Source of the DNA: Heterobilharzia americana
Lineage: Eukaryota; Platyhelminthes; Trematoda; Strigeidida; Schistosomatidae
Direction: 5' to 3'
Assembly: GCA_944470555.2 (NCBI GenBank)
Contig: OX104127.1
Coordinates: forward strand, 112,000,741-112,064,740
DNA length: 64,000 nt
Below, piece after piece: positions 12,030 to 22,500 of the stretch (its first letter is position 1; each line of letters opens with the position of its first letter). The notes beneath the pieces were generated by a model, which was not told where the DNA came from, searched no databases, and was given only the letters and a program-made list of their open reading frames with translations. The translations under genes and the position numbers were made by a program.

Positions 12030-12400
12030 ACCAGGCATTACTGCACACTGGCCCAGGTTGTAGCACCTTATATCAGTATATCAAGCAGCAAAGCGCTAAG
12101 ATGAAAGGTAAATAAATCGAGAAGAAATAGTTAAAAGCAGTGTAAGAGAGGAAGAAGCAATAGGAAAATACTGAATTCAGTATAGCTCCACTGTCATCTA
12201 TTCTGAACCATATCACCTAGTTCCCAACCGCTGGTTTATGTTGTTACGCGGCTCCCAACCTGGAAGTATATATTTCCTAACACATCTCGGACCAACAGTC
12301 AAAGGCTTCGTGCACTGTTTTAGTCTAAACGCTCTTATCTTTTTTTTGGCTTATACTGTGCAACGAGACAGATGGTTACTAGCCATGTACATTACATATC
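12030..12400 (-). mobile_element. RTE-B 3' end remnant
   Basis: Diverged minus-strand copy of the RTE-B 3' end: the order of short matches (CATATCACCTAG, CAACCGCTGGTT, ACCAACAGTCAAAGGCTTC) is the same as in 9690-10130. No intact reading frame. Confidence 0.55.
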
Positions 12401-13639
12401 CCACAAGCTTTGGCTCACTGATTTACCTACATGGCTTCCAACCAACGAGTCATGGGTTTGAAGCCCACTCTACCTACAGAGGTTTGGCCAGCCATGTAGT
12501 TTTACTAGCTCTCACACGATAGGTGCTGCTCATTACCTACTGCATGAACGTGCATGTGGCTGTTAAGTGAATTTCGAACAATGATTAGTGTTGATAATGA
12601 ATACCACTGATTATATCAAGTTGTGAGTGAAGAGGTCACTCAAATAAATTAGTGACACCACTTGTCAACCGAATCGAATGTAAAACTGTTATGATGCGGA
12701 GTTGTGAGAGTGGACGGAAATACTTAACGATTGATAGTCGAGGGTAAGACGATTCAACCCGAGTTATTCGCAAACAGGAATCAAAAGATTGGAGACCAGA
12801 TGAGTTTATAGTATTTCGGACTGAAAACGTTTATGAGTGAAAACGGACCCTATTTATAGAGTTTACAGTAACCTTGAAAGACGAGGAATAATTAGTTCAT
12901 TTAAAGGGGCAGAAGCTAATCAGAACAATGGTGGGTCATACAAAACACTACCCACGCTCGGGAAAACAGCGCGAAATAACCTAGTTCAAATAATAAGAAC
13001 GTCAAGTATGGAATATAAGGGATATGGTCATCCCTAAAAAAACATTTTGTTTTTTTAATGTTGAGATTACTTGAAAAGAAAGAACTTCTTTCCACTGATT
13101 TCTTGGTATATTCAACAACTTTCGAGTTGTTTATGAAATATGCTGTTCAGTCAGAAGTTTGTTCACATTCAGATTCATGTGGCGCTTTAATTTGAAACAG
13201 TCCAAAAATAAGATTTTATCGGTTGCTTGGATGTTGACTAGTTATAGAGTCATCAAATTACTAGAAACTTTCACTTCAGCAAGTCAATGCTGTGCTTCAA
13301 ATGATTATTTAGTTAATATGATCCACTAGTGTTTCAACTAATATCGGTTTTGAATCATATTCAAAGTGTATAACTCAGGTCATATCACAGAAAATTAAAT
13401 CCATAGAGGACAAACACTCTTCATATAAATTCGGTTTGGGGAAAATTCATTGTGAATTTAATACTGTTTAATGAAACCTTTTAATTTTTATCGAAAACAT
13501 AAGTTTGATACTGTAGTTTTTAAATTTTCTGATAGGTGAGCAGAAAATCTGCTAAAAAATATGTCACTGTCGTTGCAACTAACTGCGAGTAGCTTTGAAA
13601 ACAAAGTAACCACAAACGTTTGCATTGACTTCATCATAA

Positions 13640-13995
13640 GGTAATGTTCATCATAGGCGGACATCAGTTGGGGAACAACTGAAAACTTGGGAGTACTAGA
13701 TTATTGTTTCTTCCTAGTACAGGACTCCTTAGCAGTCGGAAGTGAATTAGATGCCAACTGAAAACCTTGGATGATAGTTGCACTATCTTACGAATTGACA
13801 GAGGTGATAAAATATAGATCCAATGACTGACTGCTTAATGCGTTCGCAGTGAAACGTGGAAGCCCTAAGTTCAAACCCTAGCGGGATCATGGGTGTACAC
13901 TGCCAAGGAGTCCCATACTAGGACGAAACAGCTGTTCAGTACTCTCGGATTCTCAGTGGTCCTCTAACTGATGTCAGTTCTTGATAAATTCTACC
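13640..13995. repeat. Hammerhead SINE A composite, degraded
   Basis: Minus-strand A unit remnant (13650-13740) followed by a spacer and a plus-strand tRNA-like head (B box at about 13871, GTTCAAACCCTAG) and a hammerhead relic at about 13898-13950. The relic keeps stem II and GAAA but the CTGANGA core is replaced by CCAAGGA, so it should not cleave. Confidence 0.65.
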
Positions 13996-14109
13996 TTAAA
14001 AATGAAATCCGTGTTAACCTCAAAATACATTAATGTATCATTCATTTATCTGACCATTTCATATTGTCAATTAGAAATTGGTACATCATTGGAGATTTAC
14101 TGACATAAA

Positions 14110-15439
14110 TAAAAGGCGAACACATTCAACAACTATATGAAGACGCCACATACCAGCCAAGTAATTCACAATAGGAAGCTCAGTGATGCCTTTGAAGTGA
14201 AGACAGGAATGAAACAAGGCTGCCACCTACTGTCACCCATGATATTCCTGATTGTGGTCGACTGGACTGGATCATGCAGCAGACAACTGTGAGGAGCAAG
14301 AAGAGGGGGATACACTGGACGGCAGAAAGGAACCTAGAAGACTCGGATTTCGCTGATGACTTGTGTCTAATGTCTTGTCGCACAAACTGGAAGATCTACG
14401 GGCGAAGACTGATAAGTTGACAGAAGAGGCAGGGCAGAGAAGATGGGACTTCCTTCATGTGAACGTAGAGAAGACAGAGGTGATGAAGATACCCAACCGA
14501 AACCACCACCACCAACAACAACAAGCTCCAATCATCATCAACGGGAGAAACCTACCTACCTACCTACCTACCTACCTACCTACCTACCTACCACCCCACA
14601 CCTACCTACCACCCCACACCTACCTACCACCCCACACCTACCTACCTACCTACCTACCTACCACCCCGCACCTACCTACCTACCTACCTACCTACCTACC
14701 TACCACCCCACACCTACCTACCTACCTACCTACCTACCACCCCACACCTACCTACCTACCTACCCACCTACCTACCTACCTACCTACCACCCCACACCTA
14801 CCTACCTACCTACCTACCTAGGCAGCACTGTTTCAACTACAGGCAGCATAGGCACAGACGAGGACGTCAAAGCAACCAGGATCGGAAAAGCAAGACAGAC
14901 CTTCCCACATTAACCTGGAACAAGTGTGGAGATCTTCTGCACTCAGCATAAAGCGTGAACAGGATTCGGGTTTTCAACACCAACGTCAAGTCAGTGCTTC
15001 TGTATGGCTCAGAGACTTGGCGCGTTACGAAAGGGATTTCCAACGAGCTACAGACATTCATCAACAGCTGCCGCCTACGCTCGATACTGAATATCAGATG
15101 GATTGCCAGAAAGAATAAGCAACACGGAACTCTGGGAACGAACTAACCAAGAACATATCGCTCAACAAATATGCACTGGAAGGAAGTGGAGATGGATTGG
15201 ATTGGGCATACACTGAGAAGGGCGACTGGGGACATCACGTGCCAGGTTAGGCACTCGAGTGGAACCCAGGTGGGAAACGAAGGGTTGGGCTTCCTAGGTG
15301 AGTGTGAAGTGGAGGAGATGGTGTGAGGAAGAAATGAGAGCTTCTGGGCTGTCGTGGAACCAGATTCAAAAGTTTGCAGAGAATAGAGTGGACTGGAGAC
15401 GTGCTGGTGAAGCCGTATGTTCCATTAGGAACCCAAGGG

Positions 15440-15443
<4 letters not shown>
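14110..15443 (+). mobile_element. RTE-A copy, 5' truncated, with internal TACC array
   Basis: Starts inside the RT domain (IHNRKLSDAFEVKTGMKQGC region at about 14165-14225) and runs to the 3' end at 15443, where the tail is a (TA)n tract. The frame is broken near 14235 and again near 14880. A large tetranucleotide array has replaced the short segment before the YLGSTVSTTGS motif. This copy is closely related to 15695-18985, which starts about 200 bp further on in the same direction. Confidence 0.8.
14551..14820. repeat. (CCTA)n array with CCACCCCACA interruptions
   Basis: About 270 bp of TACC/CCTA tetranucleotides divided into blocks by repeated TACCACCCCACACC interruptions, giving a higher-order structure. 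It lies inside an RTE-A copy and is open in every frame on this strand, so it yields YLPT-type repeats by chance. Confidence 0.95.

Positions 15444-15492
<49 letters not shown>
15444..15492. repeat. (AT)n microsatellite at an RTE-A tail
   Basis: About 49 bp of pure AT dinucleotides directly after the RTE-A 3' end. Confidence 0.95.
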
Positions 15493-15494
<2 letters not shown>

Positions 15495-15694
15495 CAGTAA
15501 ATATCTGGTCTATGCAGGGTGCAGATGTTTGCTTCATACAATCTCAACATTTAAATCGTCTTGAAGGTTTTAAGGAATTATAGCTTCAGTTCATTTGAGG
15601 AAGTAAATGAGCTGATGTTTGTCAGATACGATTGTAGCTACTCAATAGGTAGATGAATGCACTGTTCAGTGCTGCTATTAAATAACATTAATTG

Positions 15695-18600
15695 TAATAT
15701 TTAACTAGTGCACTAGTTACTGGCCGGTCCTAAGCCCGGGTATACAGGGAAGGTTGGGCATAGGGCTAGCAACCCTACCCCGTAAAACAAATCGAACCTA
15801 TAAAGAAACTTCAAAGCACGAACAAAATATAAAAAATAAAAACAAAATTATTCCTCACTGGAATCGGAGAGGCGAAATGACACCAGTTGGTGAAAGCCTT
15901 CGGGAAGCCAACTACCCTATGTCTCTTCTCTTCTCTCGATGAAAGCGAAAGTAAAAGTGGGGACATGGAATGTCCGCACGATGCTTGAACCCAGCAAGGC
16001 AGCCCAGATTGCAAACGAGATGAAGAGGTATCACATTGAAGTGCTAGGAGTCTGCGAAAGCAGATGGAATGGGAGTGGACTCTCCCAACTGTCAACTGGA
16101 GAGGAGTCAATAATCTACTCCGATATTGTCACTCAGACGACAACCACGAGCACACTGAGTTATGGAGTGGCTATCATGATATCCCCGATAGCATCGAAGG
16201 GTCTCTGTCATGCAGTGGGAACCAATCTCCCCAGTACCAGGATCATGACAGCAAGATTCAACTCAAAAGGAACGAAGGTCACAATCATACAATGATATGC
16301 ACCTACAAATAATGCAGAGCAAGAGAAAAAGGAGGAATTCTACAGACAATTTCAATCAACACTGGACAAGACCCCACTCCAGTTGGATATATCAAAATTC
16401 TGATGGGCGACATGAATGCCAAACTGGGAGGGGACAACACAGGAAGAGAACTAACCATGGGTCGAGAGGCGCTAGGTGAAATGAATGAGAATGGAGAATT
16501 GTTTGCAGAATTCTGTGCATTCACCGATTTGTTGATTGGAGTAAGGCAGTGTTTTCAAGCAGGAGGATATCCACAAGTCAGCGACATGGATTTCACCAGA
16601 TGGACACACTAAAAATCAAATCGACTTTATCTCAATCTCAAGAAAATGGAGACGCAGTCTACTTGACACAAGGGCAAGAAGAGGAGCAGATGTAGGTTCA
16701 GACCACTATCTAGTGCAAGGAACCTTCCAAATCAAGTTAAAAGCCTTCAAGGAAGCTGATGATAGACCACAGTTCAAGTACAACACTCGGAAACTGAAGG
16801 ATGAGACTACAAAGGAGATCTTCACATCAGCCATCAAGACAAAATGGGAGATATCGAGCAACATCCCTGAAGAAACCTGTGTGGAAGAACACTGGAAGCC
16901 TTTGAAAGCTATGTGGAAAGAAACCTGCACAACCGTATTAGGAAGGAAGAAGAAAGAAGACAAGACAAGGAATGGATCTCAATGGATACATGGAAGCTGA
17001 TAGAGCAAGGAGAGGAGGATGGTGAAGCAGAAGATAAACCAGTGCAAGGATGCTCAACGACAAGAGGAACTGAGTGCAATGTACAAAACACTGGACAAAG
17101 AAGTGAAGAAGAGTGCTCGCAAAGACAAAAGACACTTCTGCGAAGCACTGGGAAGTGATGCAGAACAGGCTGCTGGTAAGAGAGACCTGACGACATTGTA
17201 TCAAATAACCAGGTTACTATCTGGGAAGAAATCAACGCAGACGAAACCAATAAAAGATGACGGAAATCTAATTACGAAAGAAGAGAAACAAAGGAAACAT
17301 TGGGCCAACCACTTCAAGAAGCTCTTGAATCGACCACCACCACCTGAACTTCGTCCAGAAATACTACATGCAGCCGCTGAACTACAAGTGAACATAAATC
17401 CTCCAACAAAAGTGGAAGTCCTGAACGCCATAAAGCTACTGAAATGCGGGAAAGCAGCAGGACCAGACGGGATACCGCCAGAAGCACTGAGAACGGACTC
17501 AGAGACCACAGCTGACATGCTCACACCACTATTGCAGTTTGTGTGGAAGGAAGAGAAGGTACTTGTCGATTGGAAGAAGGATTACCTCGTCGAACTGCCG
17601 AAGAAGGGAGACCTCAGTGCTTGCAAGAACTGGCGCGGAATCACTCTCCTATCCACCCCAAGCAAAATATTAAGCTGCATCATCCTGGAGAGGCTAAAGG
17701 ATGCACTGGATTCAAAACTACGACCGGAACAGGCTGGCTTCAGGAAGTACAAATCATGTGCAGACCAAATTGCAACGCTTCGCATCATCATAGAACAGAG
17801 CATAGAATGGCAATCAGCTCTCTACCTCAGCTTTATCAACTTTGAGAAGGCCTTTTACAGCGTCGACCGAGAAGTAATTTGGAAAGTGCTCCAATACTAC
17901 GGAATACCACAAACCTTTATCCGCCTCATCCAACAACTATATGAAGATGCCACATGCCAAATAATTCACAATGGGAAGCTCAGTGATGATTTTGAAGTGA
18001 AGACAGGAGTGGAACAAGGTTGCCTACTATCCCCCATGATATTCCTGATTGTGGTCGACTGGACTGGATCATGCAGCAGACAACAGTGGGGAGCGAGAAG
18101 AGGGGGATAGGCTGGCTGGACTGCGGAAAAGAACCTAGAACATCTGGATTTCGCCGACGACTTATGTCTAATGTCGCACAAACTCCAAGATCTACAGAGG
18201 AAAACTAACAAGTTGAAAGAAGAGGCAGCGAAGACGGGACTTCAAGTGAATATAGAGAAGACAGAAGTGATGAAGATACCGCACCACCACCATCAACAAC
18301 AACAACAAACTCCAATCACCATCAACAGGAGAAACTTGAAGGAAGTAACCTCCTTCACCTATCTAGGAAGCACTGTTTCAACTACAGGCAGCATAGGCAC
18401 AGACGAGGACGTCAAAGTCAGAATCGGAAAAGCAAGACAGGCCTTCATTAACCTGGAACAAGTGTGGAGATCTTCTGCACTCAGCATGCGTGAACAAGAT
18501 TCGGATTTTCAACACCAACCCAGTCAGGTCAGTGTTCCTATATGGTTCAGAGACTTGGCGCGTTACGAAAGGGATTTCCAACAAACTAAAGACATTCATC

Positions 18601-18985
18601 AACAACTGCTTACGCTCGCTGCTGAAGATCAGATGGCCAGAAAGAATAAGCAACAAGGAACTCTGGGAACGAACCAACCAAGAACCTATCACCCAACAAA
18701 TATGCAGGAAGAAGTGGAGATGGATTGGCCATGCACTGAGAAGGCCGACTGAGGACATCACGCGTCAGGCCAGTTGCTCGAGTGGAATCCCCATGGGAAG
18801 CGACGAGTTGGACGGCCGAGGGTGACATGTAGGAGATCGTGCGAGGAGGAAATGAGAGGCTGTGGGCTGTCGTGGAACCAGGTTCAAAAGATCTCAGAGA
18901 ACAGAGGTCACTGGAGACGTGCTACTGAAGTCCTATGTTCCATTAGGAACCCAAGGGACTAATAATAAATAATAATAATAATAAA
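15695..18985 (+). mobile_element. Nearly full-length RTE-A (SR2/RTE-like) retrotransposon
   Basis: A 3.3-kb element with the 5' end (AACTAGTGCACTAGTTACT), one long decayed reading frame, the conserved 3' UTR and a (TAA)n-type tail. No LTRs. The clade call rests on the order APE endonuclease, RT and a GSETW-type C-terminal domain, and on the simple-repeat tail. It is the most complete of about ten RTE-A pieces in the window and serves as reference for the others. No convincing target-site duplication was found. Confidence 0.85.
15939..18962 (+). pseudogene. RTE-A endonuclease-reverse transcriptase, inactivated
   Basis: The ATG at 15939 opens an apurinic-type endonuclease domain: GTWNVRTM, CESRWNG, then GDMNAKLGGDN (about 16407) and SDHYLV (about 16699). 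The reverse transcriptase follows at 17019-18110: GKAAGPDGIPPEAL, NWRGITLL, EQAGFRK, the palm motif at about 17837-17860, and GVEQGCLLSP. The LDFADDL catalytic motif follows at about 18146 in a shifted frame. The C-terminal YGSETW and LWERTNQEP region ends at 18962. Frameshifts occur near 16290, 16610-16710, 17000-17019 and 18065-18170. In the first palm motif the expected catalytic Asp is Tyr (EKAFYSVD). The protein would have copied its own RNA at a nicked target, but this copy cannot. Confidence 0.85.
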
Positions 18986-19440
18986 GGCTGAATGATGATT
19001 GAGGTATTTATGTGATGACCGTCAGCTCAGTAGTGGATATAGATTTCTTCTTTTTCTATCCTCCTGTATTATTCTCACAGTAGTCTGCTTTAAGATCAAT
19101 GGAATTGTTCATTTTATCTTGTTTACCTAGTAGCTGACTACTCACGGTCGATAGTTACTGATGTTCTGCATGATTATTCTAAATTTATATAGATTCAGAG
19201 TGTATAACTTCTAAGAAATTTAACATATGAATCGTATAATTTCTGAATCCATTAAGGAGACTCACAATAGCGTTATTTAACGTAGTCAGGAATGAGTTCA
19301 TACTACTACTGAATCAAACATATAATTCATTATTAGCCATCATACTTAAGTGAAGCTTTACCTTAGCTGACTGTTTATTTAGTATTAGTCGTAAGTAGAT
19401 AACTGAGCATTAATTAAACTATTCCACTTTTTCATTTCAG

Positions 19441-19551
19441 ATTAGAACATGGTTTCAGAATAGACGTATGCGAGAAAAGCGTAAACCTGGAGTACATTGT
19501 GATTCGGATAATTCTTCACTTAATTCTTGTACAAAAGTAGACTATTCATAG
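19441..19551 (+). CDS. Homeobox protein, last exon with recognition helix
   Basis: The acceptor is a strong pyrimidine tract ending in TTTCAG at 19440, and the exon starts in phase 0. It encodes homeodomain residues 45-60, beginning IRTWFQNRRM, then a 20-residue acidic/Ser-rich tail and a TAG stop. The DNA-contacting residues W48, F49, Q50, N51 and R53 are intact, so the domain should bind DNA. T47 and M54 are less usual choices in the recognition helix and should affect base preference. Joined to the two upstream exons it completes a 349-residue protein with the homeodomain at 270-329, close to the C terminus. The protein is expected to be nuclear and to act as a sequence-specific regulator. 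The element-filled intron before it is about 7.8 kb. Confidence 0.9.
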   Translation: MRTWFQNRRMREKRKPGVHCDSDNSSLNSCTKVDYS

Positions 19552-19705
19552 TACTATCAACACTATTAAATTCTTTCATTTAAGTTCAGACTGTATATAT
19601 ATAATTTTGTTCTCTATAATTTACCTGAATAACGTATACATTCATCCAATTAAACTGATATTCTTGACTCATGACATGTTTTGTTTTGAGAACCACATGT
19701 ACAAT

Positions 19706-19711
19706 AATAAA
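19706..19711 (+). promoter_or_regulatory. Polyadenylation signal AATAAA of the homeobox gene
   Basis: A canonical AATAAA lies 155 bases after the TAG stop at 19551 and just before a hammerhead SINE that begins near 19715. The 3' UTR would be short, about 170-180 bases, unless the SINE is included. Confidence 0.5.
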
Positions 19712-19714
19712 TGT

Positions 19715-20000
19715 AGTATTCATCATAGACTGACATCATTTGGAGAAACGTTGAAAGCTTGAGAGAACTAGACAGCTGTTTCGTCCTCAGCAGTGCGCAT
19801 CCGAAACACTCTAGGGATCTAACCCGGGACCTTCTGGTCTCGTGACCAGCATATTACTATTGAGCCACCTCTGTCAGTTCACGGTATAGCGCGACCTCAA
19901 GCTATCCAGTACTCCTGGGTTTCCAAAGTTTCCATATCTGTTGCTAATCCACGATGAATACTAACCTGAAATCAATATAATCTCCACAAGCCTTCAAAAT
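19715..20000. repeat. Hammerhead SINE A, composite-type copy
   Basis: Left part is a minus-strand A unit: inverted end sequence, hammerhead relic at 19780-19815 and B box near 19805-19835. The right part (19900-19995) is the plus-strand 3' end. In the minus hammerhead the catalytic strands CTGAGGA and CGAAAC are joined directly, so stem II has been deleted. Confidence 0.65.
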
Positions 20001-20004
20001 GAAT

Positions 20005-20370
20005 TAACCTAGTGCTCATCAGTGACTAGCTTTCAGAAGCGACTCCAGAAGTTCCAGTGAGAAGTCGTGACTAATGAAGTCAACCAGCTTGAACAGGTAT
20101 TCAGCGATGAAATTGGATGGAGGTCGTGCTATATCGTGAACTGACAGAGGTAAGAAATATGGATCAATGAGTTATAACTCAGTGGCTCAACGGTAACGTG
20201 TAGGCTATGGAACCTGAAGGTCCTGGGTTCGACCCCTGGAGAGGTTGTGGGTGTGTGTTGCTGAGGCGCCACATACTGGGACAAAGCATCCGATCAGTAC
20301 TCCCAACTTTCCAAAGTTTCCCCACATGATTTCAGTCTGTAATGAATATCAACCTGAAATCAATAAAATC
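20005..20370 (+). repeat. Hammerhead SINE A unit
   Basis: Contains the A-family spacer (TGACTAGCTTTCAGAAG to GCTATATCGTG), the A box TGGCTCAACGGTAACG, the B box GGTTCGACCCC and a hammerhead relic at 20255-20305 whose core is CTGAGGC rather than CTGANGA. The 3' end is the typical AAATCCCCACAA. Confidence 0.7.
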
Positions 20371-21145
20371 CCCACAATACTTCAAATTGAATGAGTGTAC
20401 AAAGGCTGAATTATTTATCAGCTTATTCTATATTCTGTATTCGAATGTTCATGGAAGGGGATCAAATACTGATTGATACTCTAAATACGCTACTATTGTG
20501 TAGTAAGCTGGTGCAAACTGAAAATAAACAGGGATTATTAAGCTTGGTGTGTTACTTTTTCACACATTCAATAATCAAATGTGGATTACATATTAGGTAT
20601 TCAAATACTTTGCATACATATCCGGTAGTGGCTATTAACGAATTCCAAGACAAGTGTCCCACCCTATTTGGGACTAACTAGATACCTATTCAGTAACCAT
20701 TTTGGTTTTTTTCTGTTGTTAATTGTTTTATGTTCTCCAAGCTTTGGTGCTTGTACTTAAACGTTTCGTCTTCAAGCTAGATGACTTTACCAGTACTTAC
20801 TTCATCGCTCTATTTATTCAAGTCAAATTATGCATAAACAATTTATCGTTTAATGTCCTAAGTCTCTTTACATTAACATTACATCTTAGTTTACTATGTA
20901 TAGATGCAATAAGTTATTGAACTAAGCTTCAGTTTATATCTTATCCTTTTACTGATTAGTTAACTCTTTCGAAGTTCAGTTTTGCTCAGATATATTGGCC
21001 TAAATAGTGAGCTATATATCAAACGTTTTCAGCATGTATAATTTCATTTAATATCAATATTTAAGCACTTCAGTTTATTCACTATTTAACAGTCACTTGT
21101 ACTTTATCAAATAACTTGACCCTACATGTAGGTAAATTTAAAAAC

Positions 21146-21281
21146 TTAGTCAGTAAACTTATTTCTTGCCTCTATACAATAGTGTCCAGAGGATATGATT
21201 CCGATAGCAAACAATGCTAAAGGAATAAAATTAGAAGTAATTGCTTGGGTTATTGGTGGTGCCAGTTTGTTTTTTCTACAT
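21146..21281 (-). CDS. Possible terminal exon of an unidentified membrane protein
   Basis: Not recognised. On the minus strand a good pyrimidine tract ends in TATGTAG just before an open stretch of about 45 codons that ends at a TAA at 21146. It includes the hydrophobic segment FIPLALFAIGIISSG, long enough for a membrane helix. A canonical AATAAA lies about 70 bases past the stop (21073-21078). A donor (AAGAAG|gtaatt) lies about 85 bases upstream and continues the frame for at least ten codons, which would give a short intron. A SINE A insertion lies further upstream. It could be chance; an open stretch this short is not evidence by itself. Confidence 0.28.
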
Positions 21282-21459
21282 AATGAAAGATTAGAATGCC
21301 AAAACCAGGAGAAGATATTAGATAAGATTTTGACCATTTGTATAAAGTAAAAACTAATTACCTTCTTGTAGCTGTTTTAGCTACTAGTAATATCTTCAAT
21401 TTTTATAGATAGTGTTCCAGTTCACAAGCTCATCACGAAAATTGGTGAAATTTGTAACA

Positions 21460-21863
21460 CCTCAGTAGTGTGCACCAGCGACCCCGCCAGGGATCGAACC
21501 CGCAACCTTCAGGTTTCGTGGCCAGCACGTTACTATGACCGGTGGAGGCAAAGCTTGATGGTCTTGAGGACAGTTACTCAACGATGACATTGCATGGTGG
21601 TTGCACTATATCGTGAGCTAACAGAAGTTGGAAATATGGACCACTGGATTCTGACCCAGTGGCTCAATGATAACGTGCTGGCCACGGGATCTGAAGGTCG
21701 CGGGTCCGATCCCTGGAGGGGCCGTGGGTCCGCACTGCTGAGGAGTCCCATACTAGGACGAGACGGCTGTCCAGTGCACCTAGGTTTCCTTTGTTCCTCC
21801 AACTGATGTCAGTCTACAATGAATAACAACTTGAAATCTTTCCAAATCCCCACAACTCTCTCA
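21460..21863. repeat. Hammerhead SINE A composite with 12-bp target duplication
   Basis: Perfect direct repeat AAATTTGTAACA at 21448-21459 and 21864-21875. Inside it, from left to right: a minus-strand unit cut off within the hammerhead core (starts CCTCAG), its B and A boxes in reverse, the shared spacer, a plus tRNA-like head (A box TGGCTCAATGATAACG, B box GGTCCGATCCC), the plus hammerhead (21732-21777) and the 3' end. Confidence 0.85.
21732..21777 (+). ncRNA. Hammerhead ribozyme A, one core change
   Basis: Stem I GCACTG/CAGTGC is perfect, core CTGAGGA is intact, stem II is GTCC/GGAC with loop CATACTA, and the cleavage triplet is GTC. The second core strand is GAGA instead of GAAA, which should reduce or abolish cleavage. 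Confidence 0.7.
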
Positions 21864-22284
21864 AAATTTGTAACAATAAATTAATTGTGTAAATGAGAGA
21901 TCGTCCTTTTTTCTTCTATTATTATAAAGATTCTGCAGCGAAAATGAAGGTTAGTAACTGTCATATGATTTATTTATTATCTGTTAACTAGAAAGAATTA
22001 TCTCAATCCATAAAATGACTAAGGTCGGAAGTATGCATTGGGGAAATATTGATCATAACAACACTCTTGTTATAAGGTTAAAGGTCAGACCCAAAGAAAT
22101 AATTGCAAGATAAAATGGAGAATAAATTATAAACTACCTAAATAAGTAAACACAAGTTAAATATTTACAGTTTCTCTGGATTATGGTCATGGATAAAACT
22201 AACAATACTGATGTCAGAGATATTCATAAGTGTTTCGACTCAAAAACAGTTATGTTCATCAACCCGAATGCTAACTAGTGTCTT

Positions 22285-22500
22285 TAGTTTGGCTGGTTGT
22301 GGCTAGCAGAAGAATCCAGGATGCGAGTTTCGTCCTATTTGGGACTCATCAGCTGGATGTACCTGCAACTCAGTGGTGTTGTCCTTGATTCTTCTGCTAG
22401 CCACAACCAACCAAATTATCATAATTAACATTCATGCAATATCAACGCACGCATAGGAACCCATATGCCAATAGAGGTTGAACAATTCTATCCAACAAAA
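22285..22500. repeat. Miniature hammerhead SINE B with inverted arms
   Basis: Arms 22288-22316 and 22387-22415 are complementary in 28 of 29 positions. Between them lies the minus hammerhead but no tRNA-like head. The 3' tail typical of family B (CATAGGAACCCATATGCCAA region) follows to about 22490. Confidence 0.75.
22314..22358 (-). ncRNA. Hammerhead ribozyme B, intact core
   Basis: On the minus strand: stem I ATCCAG/CTGGAT (6 bp), CTGATGA, stem II GTCC-CAAATA-GGAC, GAAA, and cleavage triplet ATC before CTGGAT. All invariant core positions are present. Stem III is very short. This matches the Schistosoma satellite hammerhead (S-alpha type) as I remember it. Confidence 0.82.

Larger units (their letters stand above)
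11667..19440 (+). other. Intron 2 of the homeobox gene
   Basis: A 7.77-kb phase-0 intron interrupting the homeodomain between residues 44 and 45. It holds an RTE-B 3' piece (about 12030-12400, minus), a degraded hammerhead SINE A composite (13640-13995), a truncated RTE-A copy with a large TACC array (14110-15443), and an almost full-length RTE-A (15695-18985). The stretch 12401-13640 shows no recognisable feature. Both large RTE-A copies lie in the sense direction of the gene. Confidence 0.75.

Noticed and set aside
14363..14913. Long YLPT-repeat open stretches
   Set aside because: Products of the tetranucleotide array, which has no stop in any frame; not a protein-coding gene.
20391..20681. 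96-codon open stretch
   Set aside because: Follows a SINE end, no motif; chance.
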